This document shows, piece by piece, positions 1-9,063 of a stretch of 20,747 nucleotides of DNA. The stretch comes from an uncultured Porphyromonadaceae bacterium (GTDB taxonomy: Bacteria > Bacteroidota > Bacteroidia > Bacteroidales > Muribaculaceae). Numbering within the stretch: position 1 is the stretch's first letter; each line of letters opens with the position of its first letter. Under the pieces are notes generated by a model. It was not told the DNA's origin. It made no database searches and was given only the letters and a program-made list of their open reading frames with translations. Position numbers and translations under genes: made by a program. The stretch is taken from the NCBI GenBank assembly GCA_900555165.1, contig USKE01000004.1:1-20747 (forward strand). The letters are read 5' to 3'.

Positions 1-1
1 C

Positions 2-883
2 GTGGGCGAGCCCCGCAAATGGTCGGGCATGGACATCGCCGAATGTGTTGTCGGCTCGCTGGAGTGCGTGATGGCCTTCGCGGGCCCCGCGCTGGCCGTT
101 TTCGAGGGCGTGGCCGAAGTGGCCCACGGCGTGGAGATAATGATAAAGATCACCGACATCACCGCCGAAGTGATACTGCAGGCTGTTGACTATGCCCTGG
201 TGGGCTATTCGTCATACGAGCTCGCCACGCCCGAGATGGAGGAAGAGCTTGAGCAGATGGTGGTCGGCAAGAACGGCGAGATCACCGACGGGAACCGCAG
301 CCTCATGGCGTCGCTGCGCTCGCGCTGCATATCGGGCGACTGTCAGCTTTTCCCCGCCAACGACCTCGCGACAAGGATGATGGCGGCCACAGACCGGCTC
401 GCCGACTGGTACAGCCAGGAGGGCAACGACGAGAAGTTCAACGAGCGCATAAACGAGCGCCGCGAAGAACGCGCCGAGTCGCTCGAAAAGGCCGAGCGTG
501 CAAAAGAGATATTCCATACCGTGGTGGCCGGTGTGGCCGTCGTGACCAGCACCGTGGCCCTAATCGGGGCCGAGGTGGCCTCGGGCGGCGCGGCCACGGC
601 ATTTGTGGCCGTCGGTGCCACGGCGGCACTGGTCGGTGGCGTGAATGCCATCGTGAAGAGCTGCACCGAGTTCGAGACCAACGCCGTGATCATCTCGCAG
701 TGTGTCAACGGCAGCACTGTCAGCGGCAGCGACCGCTCGAAAGCAGGCTCGATCGCCGGACGCATGTGCGACGGCAGCGTGATGAACGACTGCATGAACG
801 CCGTCGCAGCCAGTTCGCGGCCGACTTCGGCTCGCACTGCGAGGCCAACCACTGCATATCGCTTATCGCATGCTCTGACATAA
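2..883 (+). CDS. Unrecognised Cys-rich protein with Gly/Ala membrane hairpin; 5'-partial and frameshifted near its 3' end
   Basis: The reading frame is open to the left window edge, so the true start is probably off-window and the GTG at 2 is only the first visible possible start. An N-terminal hydrophobic/amphipathic stretch spans about residues 15-65. A charged, Glu/Arg-rich coiled-coil-like helix (about 143-170) leads into a Gly/Ala/Val-rich hydrophobic hairpin (about 172-218). Eight cysteines are visible (15, 22, 109, 114, 221, 234, 256, 264), which suggests an extracytoplasmic, disulfide-bonded protein. I do not recognise the family. After about residue 270 this frame turns into Arg/Thr/Ser-rich sequence and stops at 883, while a coding-like sequence with more cysteines continues in another frame to 1101. 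The last ~24 residues of this frame are therefore probably not native. A helical hairpin beside a charged helix recalls membrane-inserting proteins, but that is only a resemblance. It is the upstream partner of the surface lipoprotein that follows. Confidence 0.6.
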   Translation: MGEPRKWSGMDIAECVVGSLECVMAFAGPALAVFEGVAEVAHGVEIMIKITDITAEVILQAVDYALVGYSSYELATPEMEEELEQMVVGKNGEITDGNRSLMASLRSRCISGDCQLFPANDLATRMMAATDRLADWYSQEGNDEKFNERINERREERAESLEKAERAKEIFHTVVAGVAVVTSTVALIGAEVASGGAATAFVAVGATAALVGGVNAIVKSCTEFETNAVIISQCVNGSTVSGSDRSKAGSIAGRMCDGSVMNDCMNAVAASSRPTSARTARPTTAYRLSHALT

Positions 884-1101
884 CCCCTGACAAGGCCCTC
901 AACCGGTGCGTGTACCCCGACCCGTCGATGACGGGCACTACCCCCCAGGCCCACGGCGACTGCTACTGGATGTCAGTCGACGCGTTCCGAAACCCGGGCT
1001 CATTCTCAGGCATCGGTTTCTCGACCGGAGCCGACGGCCTGTGGGACATCCCCGCCGGAGCCGCCTTCCCCGTGCCCAACTATTCAGAAATGCAAAAATG
1101 A
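811..1101 (+). pseudogene. C-terminal remainder of the preceding gene, in the -1 frame after an apparent 1-bp deletion
   Basis: From about 811 the frame that starts at positions of 1 mod 3 reads as ordinary protein: GC-rich third positions, five cysteines early on, several Gly/Asp/Tyr/Trp residues, and no stop until the TGA at 1099-1101. The in-frame upstream part of this frame (700-810) is Arg-rich shadow sequence, so it is not an independent gene. Adding one C to the short C-run near 808-810 would join residue ~270 of the upstream frame directly to this segment and give a protein of roughly 366 residues. The stop overlaps the start of the next gene as ATGA (1098-1101), an arrangement typical of translational coupling. 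This supports 1101 as the true gene end. It may be a genuine inactivating mutation or a sequencing/assembly error. Confidence 0.65.
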
Positions 1102-4028
1102 AGACAAGATACCTTTCACTCATGGCCGCCCTGCTGCTCATGCTCGCGGCCGGATGCTCAGACGACCACACCCTGCTGCCCGACACCGACGGATTCATCG
1201 AGAACGAAGAGGGCATGCGCGTGACCGTACTGCATCTTTCAGGCCGCGATATCGACGCGGCGGCATGGCAGTCGCCCCGCGACGTCAGTTTCATACTCGA
1301 AGATCCGGCGCGACGCATATCGTTCACACTCGAAGGCACCGCCCAGCACGACGGCGAGGCCGTGGCGATGCACGAGCCGGGCACCATGAAATGCCGCATG
1401 AGAATCGGCGAGACCGACATCCCCGACGGCGATTACTACCTCAAACTGCTGCATGACGGTAACGCTGTGGGAAGGATGCGCCGGGTGGCTTTCAGCGGCA
1501 ACGTCGGCACCGAGATAGCCTCGGAGCAGATGGATTACACTGACCTGGAGGGCGACGGCACACAGCAGAACCCTTACCTGATCAACGACGACGGGGATTT
1601 CCTGACCCTGATATACTATCTGCAGGAGGATCCCGACCATGCCTACGGCAGGTATTTCCGGCAGACAGCATCGTTCGACGTGCCCCGCCGGAGCATGATC
1701 ATCGACGGCCACATATATGCGCCGGTGACGTTTGCCGGAATCTACGACGGCGGCGGCCATGAACTGCGCGGCCTGACATACCAGGGGGCGTCGAGCGCCG
1801 AAAGCGACAACGACATAGGCCTCTTCAGGGACCTCTATTCGGCGACAGTCAGAAACATCGACTTCTCCGGCGCGCTCATCATAAACGGCGGCAGCCGCGT
1901 AGGCATCATTGCCGGGAAAGCCGAAGGCAACTGCACATTCGAGAATATAACCGCCAGCGGCACAGTCACCGCCGACGGCGACGACATAGGCGGTCTGGCC
2001 GGACTTACTTCCGGCAACGTGACTTTCCGCGACATCACCTTCAATTCGGTTGCCGTGCCCAGCGGCAGCACTACCAGCCACGGCAAGGGCGCCGGTCTGC
2101 TGGTAGGCCGACATGAGGGAGATTCTTTCACGGCAGAGAATATCACCGTTGCCGACCATATCTTTTCGGTTACCGGCTACCGCAGTGTCGGAGGCGTGGC
2201 CGGACATGTCAAATGCAAGTCGGTGCACGTTAAGAACGTGTCTCTCGAACACAGCGTCGACCAGGAGACGCAGGACATAAAGGTGATATACGGCGCAGAG
2301 AATTATGTGGGCGGCCTGTTCGGATGGCTTGAGCATACCGGCGACGCCGGGTTCTCGGGCTGCAGCGTCAAGGCGCCGGTGAGCGGCGGCCGCGACGCAG
2401 GCGCCCTGGCCGGACATGCCTACGTGCACAACCTCACGCTCACGCGAATCATGCTCACGTCAGTGGTACACGGCGGCACTACGGTCGGCGGGATGTTCGG
2501 TTATGCCGGTTTCTGCCAGCCGTCGTCCAGAATCACCTTCGCCGGGCCCGACAACAGCAGCCGCATCGTGGTCAAGTCATCAACAAGCGCCGAAGTGTCG
2601 GGCGACGATTATGTGGGTGGCCTTGCCGGCATGTTCGACTCACACAACGGCTCGATGGTGTTCGAGGGGAAAGTCGAGATCGGCGTCAACGTCTCGGGCA
2701 AAAACAACGTCGGCGGGGCTTTCGGCTCGATAATGAACGCCGACGGATTCTCGCCCTACGACATCAGTTTCTCCTCGCCCACGATGCGAGTCGAAGCCAG
2801 CAACGGCAATGCCGGAGGCTTTGCCGGCGAGGCCCGGGATTCACGTATCGACGGCGGCCTGGATCTGTCGCCCCTCACGTCGCCCCCCTCTGCAAGCTCG
2901 ATGAAGCCCTGTTTCGGCGGCGTGGTCACGGCAGGCGGCAATGCAGGCGGTGTCGTGGGGTATTCCACCGGCAACCGCACATCCATCGTATCGGGTGTCT
3001 ACAGCGACGCCACCGTCACCTCTCACAATCTCGATGCCGGGGGGATAGTGGGCCGTTTCGACGGCGCCCCCACCCATAAGGCCGCCGAGTGCATGTTCGG
3101 GGGCGTTGTCGACGCGAAAGTCAGCTCGGGGGGCATCGCCGGTGTCTGCACCGGCAACCTCGAGATCACCGAGTGCATCAACGCCGGAACAATCCGGGGA
3201 GAATCGAATGTCGGTGGCGTGAACGGCTACGTGAAAGCCGCTGACAACGCTTACCTCTACGTCACGCACTGCCTCAACACCGGACACGTCACCGGCAAGT
3301 GCTCGGGCGGTGTGTTGGGCTATGTGACCAGCAACAACACCGACCGCAAACAGGGCAAGTTCGACGTGACATACTGCGTGAACAAGGGCCGCATAGAGAG
3401 TCATGGCGACGAGGGTTGCCCGGTGGGCGGAGTGGTGGCGCAGATGAACCACCGTCACGCCTACATAATGAGCTGCACGAACATCGGCGAGGTGTCATGC
3501 CCGCGCAACTACGTCGTGGCGGGGGTGGTCGGCGACATGGGCGACCGCGGCAGCTCGCACCACAACCATGGCCAAATCACCCAGTGCGCCAACTACGGCA
3601 AGATATGGTCAGGCGATTCGCAGACGATTGTCGGCGGCGTGGTCGGCCGCCTTCACGGATGCAGCGTCGAGAAATACGACCACAAGATAACCGACTGCGC
3701 CAACTATGGCGAGCTCCCCACCGACCAGAAGGAGGACAACGGCGGCATCCTCGGATGGGCGGATTCATATACCAACATCTACCGCACATTCAACCGCGGC
3801 AAGGTATGGCACGGCAACGCCATAATCGGCACCCATCTGGGCGGTTCAATTTTCCACCACGACCACAACTACTATCTGGATGGCACAAGGGGCGGCTGGC
3901 CGTCGTCGACAAAAGTCAGCGCCGGTAACATTGCGGATAAGAACGTCTACAAGGATTTCGACTTCTTCAACGTATGGCAGATGACCGCCGACGGTCCCCG
4001 CCTGCGCTACGCGCCCTGCCAGCCCTGA
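1098..4028 (+). CDS. GLUG-repeat surface lipoprotein (976 aa)
   Basis: I chose the ATG at 1098 because it gives a clean lipoprotein signal peptide: two basic residues, a Leu/Ala-rich core and a LAAGC lipobox with the lipidated Cys at residue 20. Sequence in frame upstream to 906 is Arg/Pro-rich shadow. The Cys is followed by S-D-D, matching the Bacteroidetes lipoprotein export signal, so surface exposure is likely. After a ~120-residue N-terminal domain comes the usual GLUG entry region (a G-D-G-T..NPYLI element, then a DGGGHELRGL element). About fifteen copies of a GG-hydrophobic-hydrophobic-G motif follow, for example GGLAG, GGLFG, GGVVG and GGILG, each starting a ~30-60 residue unit. GLUG repeats are expected to stack as a right-handed beta-helix, as in Bacteroidetes adhesins and host-interaction proteins. 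The start overlaps the upstream stop by 4 bp. The gene runs convergently into the polysaccharide operon with only 26 bp between stops. Confidence 0.88.
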   Translation: MKTRYLSLMAALLLMLAAGCSDDHTLLPDTDGFIENEEGMRVTVLHLSGRDIDAAAWQSPRDVSFILEDPARRISFTLEGTAQHDGEAVAMHEPGTMKCRMRIGETDIPDGDYYLKLLHDGNAVGRMRRVAFSGNVGTEIASEQMDYTDLEGDGTQQNPYLINDDGDFLTLIYYLQEDPDHAYGRYFRQTASFDVPRRSMIIDGHIYAPVTFAGIYDGGGHELRGLTYQGASSAESDNDIGLFRDLYSATVRNIDFSGALIINGGSRVGIIAGKAEGNCTFENITASGTVTADGDDIGGLAGLTSGNVTFRDITFNSVAVPSGSTTSHGKGAGLLVGRHEGDSFTAENITVADHIFSVTGYRSVGGVAGHVKCKSVHVKNVSLEHSVDQETQDIKVIYGAENYVGGLFGWLEHTGDAGFSGCSVKAPVSGGRDAGALAGHAYVHNLTLTRIMLTSVVHGGTTVGGMFGYAGFCQPSSRITFAGPDNSSRIVVKSSTSAEVSGDDYVGGLAGMFDSHNGSMVFEGKVEIGVNVSGKNNVGGAFGSIMNADGFSPYDISFSSPTMRVEASNGNAGGFAGEARDSRIDGGLDLSPLTSPPSASSMKPCFGGVVTAGGNAGGVVGYSTGNRTSIVSGVYSDATVTSHNLDAGGIVGRFDGAPTHKAAECMFGGVVDAKVSSGGIAGVCTGNLEITECINAGTIRGESNVGGVNGYVKAADNAYLYVTHCLNTGHVTGKCSGGVLGYVTSNNTDRKQGKFDVTYCVNKGRIESHGDEGCPVGGVVAQMNHRHAYIMSCTNIGEVSCPRNYVVAGVVGDMGDRGSSHHNHGQITQCANYGKIWSGDSQTIVGGVVGRLHGCSVEKYDHKITDCANYGELPTDQKEDNGGILGWADSYTNIYRTFNRGKVWHGNAIIGTHLGGSIFHHDHNYYLDGTRGGWPSSTKVSAGNIADKNVYKDFDFFNVWQMTADGPRLRYAPCQP
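1899..3762 (+). repeat. Degenerate GLUG-coding repeat tract
   Basis: About fifteen diverged units are visible at protein level, each marked by a Gly-Gly-hydrophobic-hydrophobic-Gly core, irregularly spaced at 30-60 residues. The repetition is clear in the protein and only weak in the DNA, so these are old duplications and not a recently expanded satellite. Confidence 0.7.
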
Positions 4029-4054
4029 CCCTTCCGGGTTGCCGGTCATACATT

Positions 4055-4981
4055 CTACCTCACTCCGCGCCTTCGCTTACCGGGGGCGCGGAGGCGCGCG
4101 ATGACGGTGTCCGTGTACACACGGGCGCCGTTGATGTTGAGATGGCCGGCGTCGTAATAGAGGGTGCTGTCGGTATCAAAGGGGGGCAGGTATGTGTCGT
4201 CCCAGACGGTGAACCCGAGGCGGTGCCCCATAGCGCGGACGGTGTCGGTCACGGCATCCGTGCGGCGTTCGGCCAGCGACGGTGCCAGGAATACTATAAG
4301 CCTGATGCCGTTGTCGCGGCAGATGGCGGCGAACTCGGCAAGCTGTGCGCGCCGTTCGGGCTTGAACTCGCACAGCGCCTCGAAACTCTGTCGCGAGGGG
4401 AAAACCGCGGGAACCGGCATCCCCAGGAAACCGTTCTCCCCCTCGACCGTACGGTTCGAGAACTGCGTCATGAGTATGCGCACCCAGTTGATATTGTAAG
4501 CGTATGCGTTTGAGTGCATGCACAGGCGGCGCCACCGCTTGTCGCCGGTGAACACACTGTCGATGTCGGCCATACCGCGACCGTAATACCGGGCCAGAAT
4601 GTTATAGCGCGTGCCGGCACCTCGGTCGCCGAGGTTGGTGGGCGATATGCCCAACAGCACCGTATGCGGTTTCACAGGGCGCGCGGCAACGGCCTTGAGC
4701 AACGTAAGGTAAAACGGGAAATTCTGCCCGATGGCACCCCCGTTGTAGGCCGTGGTGCCAAGCGAGTCGGCCAGCGCACGGGTGTCGACACTGTACAGCG
4801 CCACCGATGACCCGAGCACCAGCACCGAGTCGTCACTGCAGGTGAGCACATAGTCAATCGAGCGGTAGTCGGCGGGCAGGTTGCCGCGCGAGAACGCACG
4901 CTCCATGGCCACCCCCAGCAACAGGTCGCCCGCCACAGCCACCGTCAGAATTCCCGCAATCCATATCAACAGCTTTTTCAT
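4055..4981 (-). CDS. SGNH/GDSL-like O-acetyltransferase partner protein (308 aa)
   Basis: An N-terminal signal anchor (about residues 4-24, after MKK) places the domain in the periplasm. The fold signature of the SGNH family is visible: a VLVLGSS block near residues 54-59 in the place of the usual nucleophile block, a NGGAIGQN block near 80-87 in the position of the Gly block, and a C-terminal D-A-G-H-L-N block supplying the Asp/His pair. Proteins of this type (AlgJ/AlgX/DltD-like) usually accompany MBOAT acyltransferases and complete the transfer of acetyl groups onto an exported polysaccharide. The MBOAT gene ends only 6 bp upstream in the same operon, which supports that pairing. This is the last gene of the polysaccharide operon and converges on the GLUG lipoprotein gene. 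The substrate sugar and acyl group cannot be read from the sequence. Confidence 0.78.
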   Translation of the reverse strand: MKKLLIWIAGILTVAVAGDLLLGVAMERAFSRGNLPADYRSIDYVLTCSDDSVLVLGSSVALYSVDTRALADSLGTTAYNGGAIGQNFPFYLTLLKAVAARPVKPHTVLLGISPTNLGDRGAGTRYNILARYYGRGMADIDSVFTGDKRWRRLCMHSNAYAYNINWVRILMTQFSNRTVEGENGFLGMPVPAVFPSRQSFEALCEFKPERRAQLAEFAAICRDNGIRLIVFLAPSLAERRTDAVTDTVRAMGHRLGFTVWDDTYLPPFDTDSTLYYDAGHLNINGARVYTDTVIARLRAPGKRRRGVR

Positions 4982-4987
4982 CGCACG

Positions 4988-6430
4988 TCAGAACTGGAAA
5001 TAAATGAACTGGGCCGAGTTGAAGTTGGCCATGGCCATTATCATCAACAGCAGCACGCCATAGGCGAACACATCGGTCACAAACGCCCGCGACAGCATTT
5101 TACCGCCCGCAACCTGCTGGGCAACCGGCGCAGGCATACGGTCGCGGCGTTCGGCCATCAGCTCATGCACCACAACCACGGCGATTACAACCGCTATGAG
5201 GAACATCTGCGGCACCCCGGCACCCATATACACCGGGCCGGGCGCGGTGAAAATCTTGCGGATGGCCAGGAAAGCGTCAGAGAGTGTATCGGCGCGGAAA
5301 AATACCCACCCTATCACCACGAAGAAGAAGGTAATCACCACCGAGGCCACCGTACCGGCACGGTTCTGAGGCAGATTCAGCCAGCTCACCTTGCTCTTTA
5401 TGTTGTGCAGAACCACGAGCACACCGTGATAGGCGCCCCAAACCACGTAGGTCAGCGCGGCGCCGTGCCACAGGCCGCTCACCAGGAACGTGACGAACAG
5501 GTTTGCCCGGTGACGCCACGGACGGCAGCGGTTTCCCCCCATCGGTATGTATAGATAATCGGCAAACCACGACGACAGCGAGATGTGCCAACGGCGCCAG
5601 AAATCGCGCACATTGCCCGACAGATAGGGCTGACGGAAATTCTGCATCAGAGTGAAACCCATGCACCGCGCCGCCCCGATGGCTATGAGCGAGTAACCGC
5701 AGAAATCGCCGAAAATCTGGAATGTGAACAGCACGGCGCCCACAAGGATCGTGGTGCCGCTATGATGGTTCAGGTTGGTGAACACGGCATAAACATAGTC
5801 GGCCACATTGTCGGCCAGACAGAGTTTCAGGAAATATCCCCAGATCATCAACCTCAGCCCGGCCACAAGCATGTCGCCGTCGAACCGATGCACCGTGTGG
5901 AACTGCGGCAGCAGGTTCCGGGCCCTCTCGATAGGGCCGGCCACAAGCTGCGGGAAGAATGACACGAACAGCGCGTAGTCAAACAGATTGCGCTCGGCGG
6001 GGATGGTGCGCCGGTACACGTCAATCGTGTAGCCCACGGCCTGGAAGGTGTAGAACGAGATTCCCACCGGCAACAGCAGTTCAAACCGCGGCACGTGCAT
6101 GGCCACGCCCAGAGCCTGCATGCTCTGCTCTATGATGTCACCGAAGAAACCGAGATACTTGTAAAGCACGAGAATGGCCAGGTTTATGGACAGACACGTC
6201 ACGAGTATGGCCCGTCGGGCAGTGAAACGCTCCATTGTCACGCCGCAGAGCCAGGTTGTGACCGACGAGAACGCAATCAGCAGGGCATACGCCGGCTCCC
6301 AGTTCATGTAGAAATAGTAGCTCGCTACCAGCAGGAAGGTGTTGCGCCACCTCCCCTTGCCGGGCAGCAGCCAGTAACCCAGCACTACCGCCGGGAAAAA
6401 TATCAGGAAATCAAACGCATTGAACCCCAT
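4988..6430 (-). CDS. MBOAT family O-acyltransferase (AlgI-like, 480 aa)
   Basis: This polytopic inner-membrane protein has the AlgI-type architecture and typical family length. The hallmark region is intact: a FWRRWHISLS motif near residues 277-286, then DYLYIPMGGNR near 291-301, then the SGLWHGA motif carrying the presumed catalytic His at about 322. The PVGISFYTFQ element (121-130) and a VAGPIERA element (163-170) are also family signatures. MBOAT proteins of this clade move an acyl group, usually acetyl, across the membrane for O-acylation of an extracytoplasmic polymer. It lies between a glycosyltransferase (12 bp upstream) and the SGNH partner (6 bp downstream), so modification of the polysaccharide made by this operon is the most likely role. 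The acyl donor and acceptor are inferred. Confidence 0.93.
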   Translation of the reverse strand: MGFNAFDFLIFFPAVVLGYWLLPGKGRWRNTFLLVASYYFYMNWEPAYALLIAFSSVTTWLCGVTMERFTARRAILVTCLSINLAILVLYKYLGFFGDIIEQSMQALGVAMHVPRFELLLPVGISFYTFQAVGYTIDVYRRTIPAERNLFDYALFVSFFPQLVAGPIERARNLLPQFHTVHRFDGDMLVAGLRLMIWGYFLKLCLADNVADYVYAVFTNLNHHSGTTILVGAVLFTFQIFGDFCGYSLIAIGAARCMGFTLMQNFRQPYLSGNVRDFWRRWHISLSSWFADYLYIPMGGNRCRPWRHRANLFVTFLVSGLWHGAALTYVVWGAYHGVLVVLHNIKSKVSWLNLPQNRAGTVASVVITFFFVVIGWVFFRADTLSDAFLAIRKIFTAPGPVYMGAGVPQMFLIAVVIAVVVVHELMAERRDRMPAPVAQQVAGGKMLSRAFVTDVFAYGVLLLMIMAMANFNSAQFIYFQF

Positions 6431-6442
6431 GACTCTCTCAGG

Positions 6443-7495
6443 CTACTGTTTGTCGCAAGTCTTGCGGTAAAGAATGTCGTATGCGTCGGCCATCGTGTCG
6501 AGCGAGTAAAGCCTCCCGGCCTCGTCGTACGCTCTGTCGGCACGGTCGAGGGCGGCATCGTAGTCATCAATGTCGGCTCTGACAGCCTCGGCGAGCGCCT
6601 CGGCGTCGCCGTAGGCGAAAACCCGGCCCAGGCGGCCGTGGGCCGCTACATCGGCAGGTGCGCCGCTGTCGGTGGTGATTACAGGCACCCCCGCGGCCAT
6701 CCCCTCGATGATTGCAAGCCCGAACCCCTCGATGCGCGACGGATGCACCATAATGTCATATTCAGGCAGCAGGCTGTATGTCTCGGCACGCGAAAGGCCT
6801 CCGAGAAACCTCACGCGGTCGCCCACGCCCAGACGGCCGGCCAGAGCCGAAAGTTTGTCGATGTCGGGGCCGGGACCGATGAAATCTACCGTTACATCAG
6901 CCGCTCCGGACTCTGCAAGACGTGCCACCGCCTCGATGGCGAGATCCTGCCCCTTCACACCGGCGAACACACGCCCGAGCTGCACCAGGCGCACGGGGCG
7001 ACCCGGCGCACGCCTTCCGCGGCGCGGCACTGCATCGAAGTCAATGGCATTGTAGATGGTGGTCACCGGCAGGCCGGGATGGTCGTGGCGCACCTCGTCG
7101 GCCACGCGGTCGCTGATGGCCACAAGCGCGGCACCACGCGCCTTTTCAACAGGGAGCGACGTGGTGTGCAGGGTCATTACGGCATGGCGCCTGAGCGGCG
7201 GCATGACTGCCGCGGGCAGACCGATGTTGTGGAAATGCAGGATGTCGGGGCGCGACCGCCATATCAGCCGGTTCAGCCGCAGAAGAGGACGCGGGTCACG
7301 CGAGCCGGGGCGCCGCCCCAGCAGACACACCGCCACCCGCGGGTCAAGACGCGCCACAAGCGCCGGGTCTGTCTCGTCATTGAGCACAACCAGCGATACG
7401 TCATTGCCGCGGGCGACCTGACGCCCGGCCAGGTCTATGACCATTGACTCGGCGCCCCCCATTCTGAATCCGAAAAAGAGATGGAATATCTTCAT
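6443..7495 (-). CDS. GT4-family glycosyltransferase (350 aa)
   Basis: This is a two-domain GT-B retaining glycosyltransferase of GT4 type. The N-terminal domain begins with the usual beta-strand and a MGGAE loop (residues 12-16) seen in enzymes using nucleotide-sugar donors. In the C-terminal domain a GRVFAGVKGQD element fits the nucleotide-binding strand-loop, and the E-G-F-G-L-A-I-I-E motif provides the two conserved glutamates that contact the donor. A GVPVITTDSGAP segment follows, as in the family. No signal peptide is present, so it works on the cytoplasmic face, building the repeat unit of the exopolysaccharide. It is the only recognisable glycosyltransferase in the operon. The initiating phosphoglycosyltransferase and flippase must be encoded elsewhere, if this is a Wzy-dependent pathway. 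Sugar specificity is unknown. Confidence 0.93.
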   Translation of the reverse strand: MKIFHLFFGFRMGGAESMVIDLAGRQVARGNDVSLVVLNDETDPALVARLDPRVAVCLLGRRPGSRDPRPLLRLNRLIWRSRPDILHFHNIGLPAAVMPPLRRHAVMTLHTTSLPVEKARGAALVAISDRVADEVRHDHPGLPVTTIYNAIDFDAVPRRGRRAPGRPVRLVQLGRVFAGVKGQDLAIEAVARLAESGAADVTVDFIGPGPDIDKLSALAGRLGVGDRVRFLGGLSRAETYSLLPEYDIMVHPSRIEGFGLAIIEGMAAGVPVITTDSGAPADVAAHGRLGRVFAYGDAEALAEAVRADIDDYDAALDRADRAYDEAGRLYSLDTMADAYDILYRKTCDKQ

Positions 7496-7537
7496 GGCCG
7501 CAGGGTGTTGTCTGAACTGAATATACGGGCTGTTCCG

Positions 7538-9040
7538 TCAGCGGTAGTCGGGTGGCAGAAGTGACGGATTCTCACGGTAGACCGGGCGCCGCGGGTCTGA
7601 CAGGATGACCCCGGCGAAAGCCGTGGCGGCAATTATCTGGCCATGCGCCATGATCATGCCCGAATACCCCGACACTCCGAGCCACAGGAAGAATATCATG
7701 ATCACCAGAAAATACTTACCCATGGGCTGGCGGCGCACAATGAGCCACAGCCCCGTGAGCCACAGCACTTGCACCACAATTCCGTACCACCCCATGTGCA
7801 GAAACACCTGCACGGGGGTTATCTCCACCTCCGAGGCAAGCTCATCGGCCTTGGTGATATCGCTGTAAAACGGATTGTAGACATAGAACATCTGGTTGGT
7901 GGTAAGCTCAGGGTGGAGGAAACCGAATCCCATGCCGGTCATCTCAAGCTCCTCGATAAGCGCGATTTTGGGGATGGTCTGCCCCATGCGGCCGGTGCCG
8001 AGCTTGGCAAGGTCCTCCTCGTCATTGATTTCCTGTATGCCGATAAGCTGTTTCAGCGACGACTCGACGCGCAGCACGCTCTCCTGCCCCTCGCCGGTAT
8101 CGCGGTAATTGCCGTTGGTGATCATGACGTCGGCGGTATAGGCCAGCACAAGCGCCAGCACTCCCCCCACAAGATATTTCGCATACTTGCGGAACGAGCC
8201 TTGCGAGATTATGAACGCCACCAGGAAACCGGTCAGCACCGTGAATGTCTGCGTGACCACGACACCGAGCAGCACCAGCCCCCAGGCCCACCAGGGCATC
8301 TTCCAGCCGCGGGCAAGCGGATAGACCAGAAACACCAGCAGGTAATAGGAAGGGGGCCTCTGGCGGATGAAATCAAACGACAGCGGATCCCAGTCGAGGT
8401 CATAGAACGTGTTTATGCTTCGGGCCGGAAACGGATGCAGTATGAAACCGCAGAACACGAAATAGTCTATCGCGTAGAAGATGCATATCAGCATCGCGTA
8501 GGGGAACATGGCGTGCCAGAATTTCCCGAAATCAAACGGCTTGCCGTTGAAATACAGCAGCGGAACCACGAAAAACAGGAAATTCAGGTACTTGCTCAGA
8601 ATCGGCATCTGGTGGCTCAGCGGCTCGATGCTGTGCAGTGCCGCGACCATGAGCGCCACGAAATAGAGCCCCATCAGGGCGAACGTGCGCTTTACAAGCG
8701 GTGATTTCCTGAGCACGAAAAGCGCCATGAGCGCTACGGCGAAGAGTATGACCATGCGCGAGATAGGAGGCATCTTGTAGAAGTTGTATCCCCCGTAAAG
8801 GAAGATGGTCATGATCACGGCGTCATACTGCCGGTCGTTTTTCAGACAGTATATCACCAGTCCGAAAGCGATCAGCAACGCCGGATAGAACTCCAGCCCG
8901 ATCAGCGACATCGAGAGCATGAACATCAGCGGCATGCGCACGGTGTGCCACGACATCGTGAACCGTTTGTTCGCGATGTCGCGGGGTTTCTCGGCCTCGG
9001 CGGCAGAGGATATTGTTGCTGTAGCGGCTGTAGTGCTCAA
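7538..9040 (-). CDS. Wzy/O-antigen-ligase-like polymerase (500 aa, multi-pass)
   Basis: After a short Ala/Thr/Glu-rich cytoplasmic N-terminus (about 30 residues) come roughly ten to twelve hydrophobic segments. A long hydrophilic extracytoplasmic loop lies between the late helices and contains a GRMGQTIPKIALIEE element and a GMGFG(F) element, then an H-M-G-W-Y-G element. This pattern is typical of the Wzy_C/O-antigen ligase superfamily: R-x(n)-G-R region, a G-x-G-x-G turn and an H..G.. motif in the catalytic periplasmic loop. The expected role is polymerisation of lipid-linked repeat units, or ligation, at the periplasmic face. Placement directly after the Wzc-like co-polymerase agrees with a Wzy-dependent export pathway. 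The family is poorly conserved at sequence level, so polymerase versus ligase cannot be decided here. Confidence 0.8.
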   Translation of the reverse strand: MSTTAATATISSAAEAEKPRDIANKRFTMSWHTVRMPLMFMLSMSLIGLEFYPALLIAFGLVIYCLKNDRQYDAVIMTIFLYGGYNFYKMPPISRMVILFAVALMALFVLRKSPLVKRTFALMGLYFVALMVAALHSIEPLSHQMPILSKYLNFLFFVVPLLYFNGKPFDFGKFWHAMFPYAMLICIFYAIDYFVFCGFILHPFPARSINTFYDLDWDPLSFDFIRQRPPSYYLLVFLVYPLARGWKMPWWAWGLVLLGVVVTQTFTVLTGFLVAFIISQGSFRKYAKYLVGGVLALVLAYTADVMITNGNYRDTGEGQESVLRVESSLKQLIGIQEINDEEDLAKLGTGRMGQTIPKIALIEELEMTGMGFGFLHPELTTNQMFYVYNPFYSDITKADELASEVEITPVQVFLHMGWYGIVVQVLWLTGLWLIVRRQPMGKYFLVIMIFFLWLGVSGYSGMIMAHGQIIAATAFAGVILSDPRRPVYRENPSLLPPDYR

Positions 9041-9063
9041 CAGATGACAGATCTTTTGGTTAG

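Noticed and set aside
906..1097. Upstream extension of the GLUG lipoprotein
   Set aside because: The extra residues are Arg/Pro-rich shadow of the preceding gene, and the ATG at 1098 gives a proper lipobox.
1239..2429. Long - strand open frame opposite the GLUG lipoprotein gene
   Set aside because: Ala/Val/His-rich translation without motifs; the + strand encodes a lipoprotein with a clean lipobox and repeats.
4029..4054. Possible bidirectional terminator between the convergent genes
   Set aside because: Only short CCGG/GGTC complementarities with no T-tract; too weak to call.
6095..7447. Long + strand open frame opposite the GT4 and MBOAT genes
   Set aside because: His/Arg/Gln-rich translation with no domain; a shadow of GC-rich - strand coding sequence, which has clear glycosyltransferase and MBOAT motifs.
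7643..8704. 353-codon + strand open frame opposite the Wzy-like gene
   Set aside because: Composition is Arg/His/Gln-rich and motif-free, while the opposite strand shows a regular multi-pass membrane protein.
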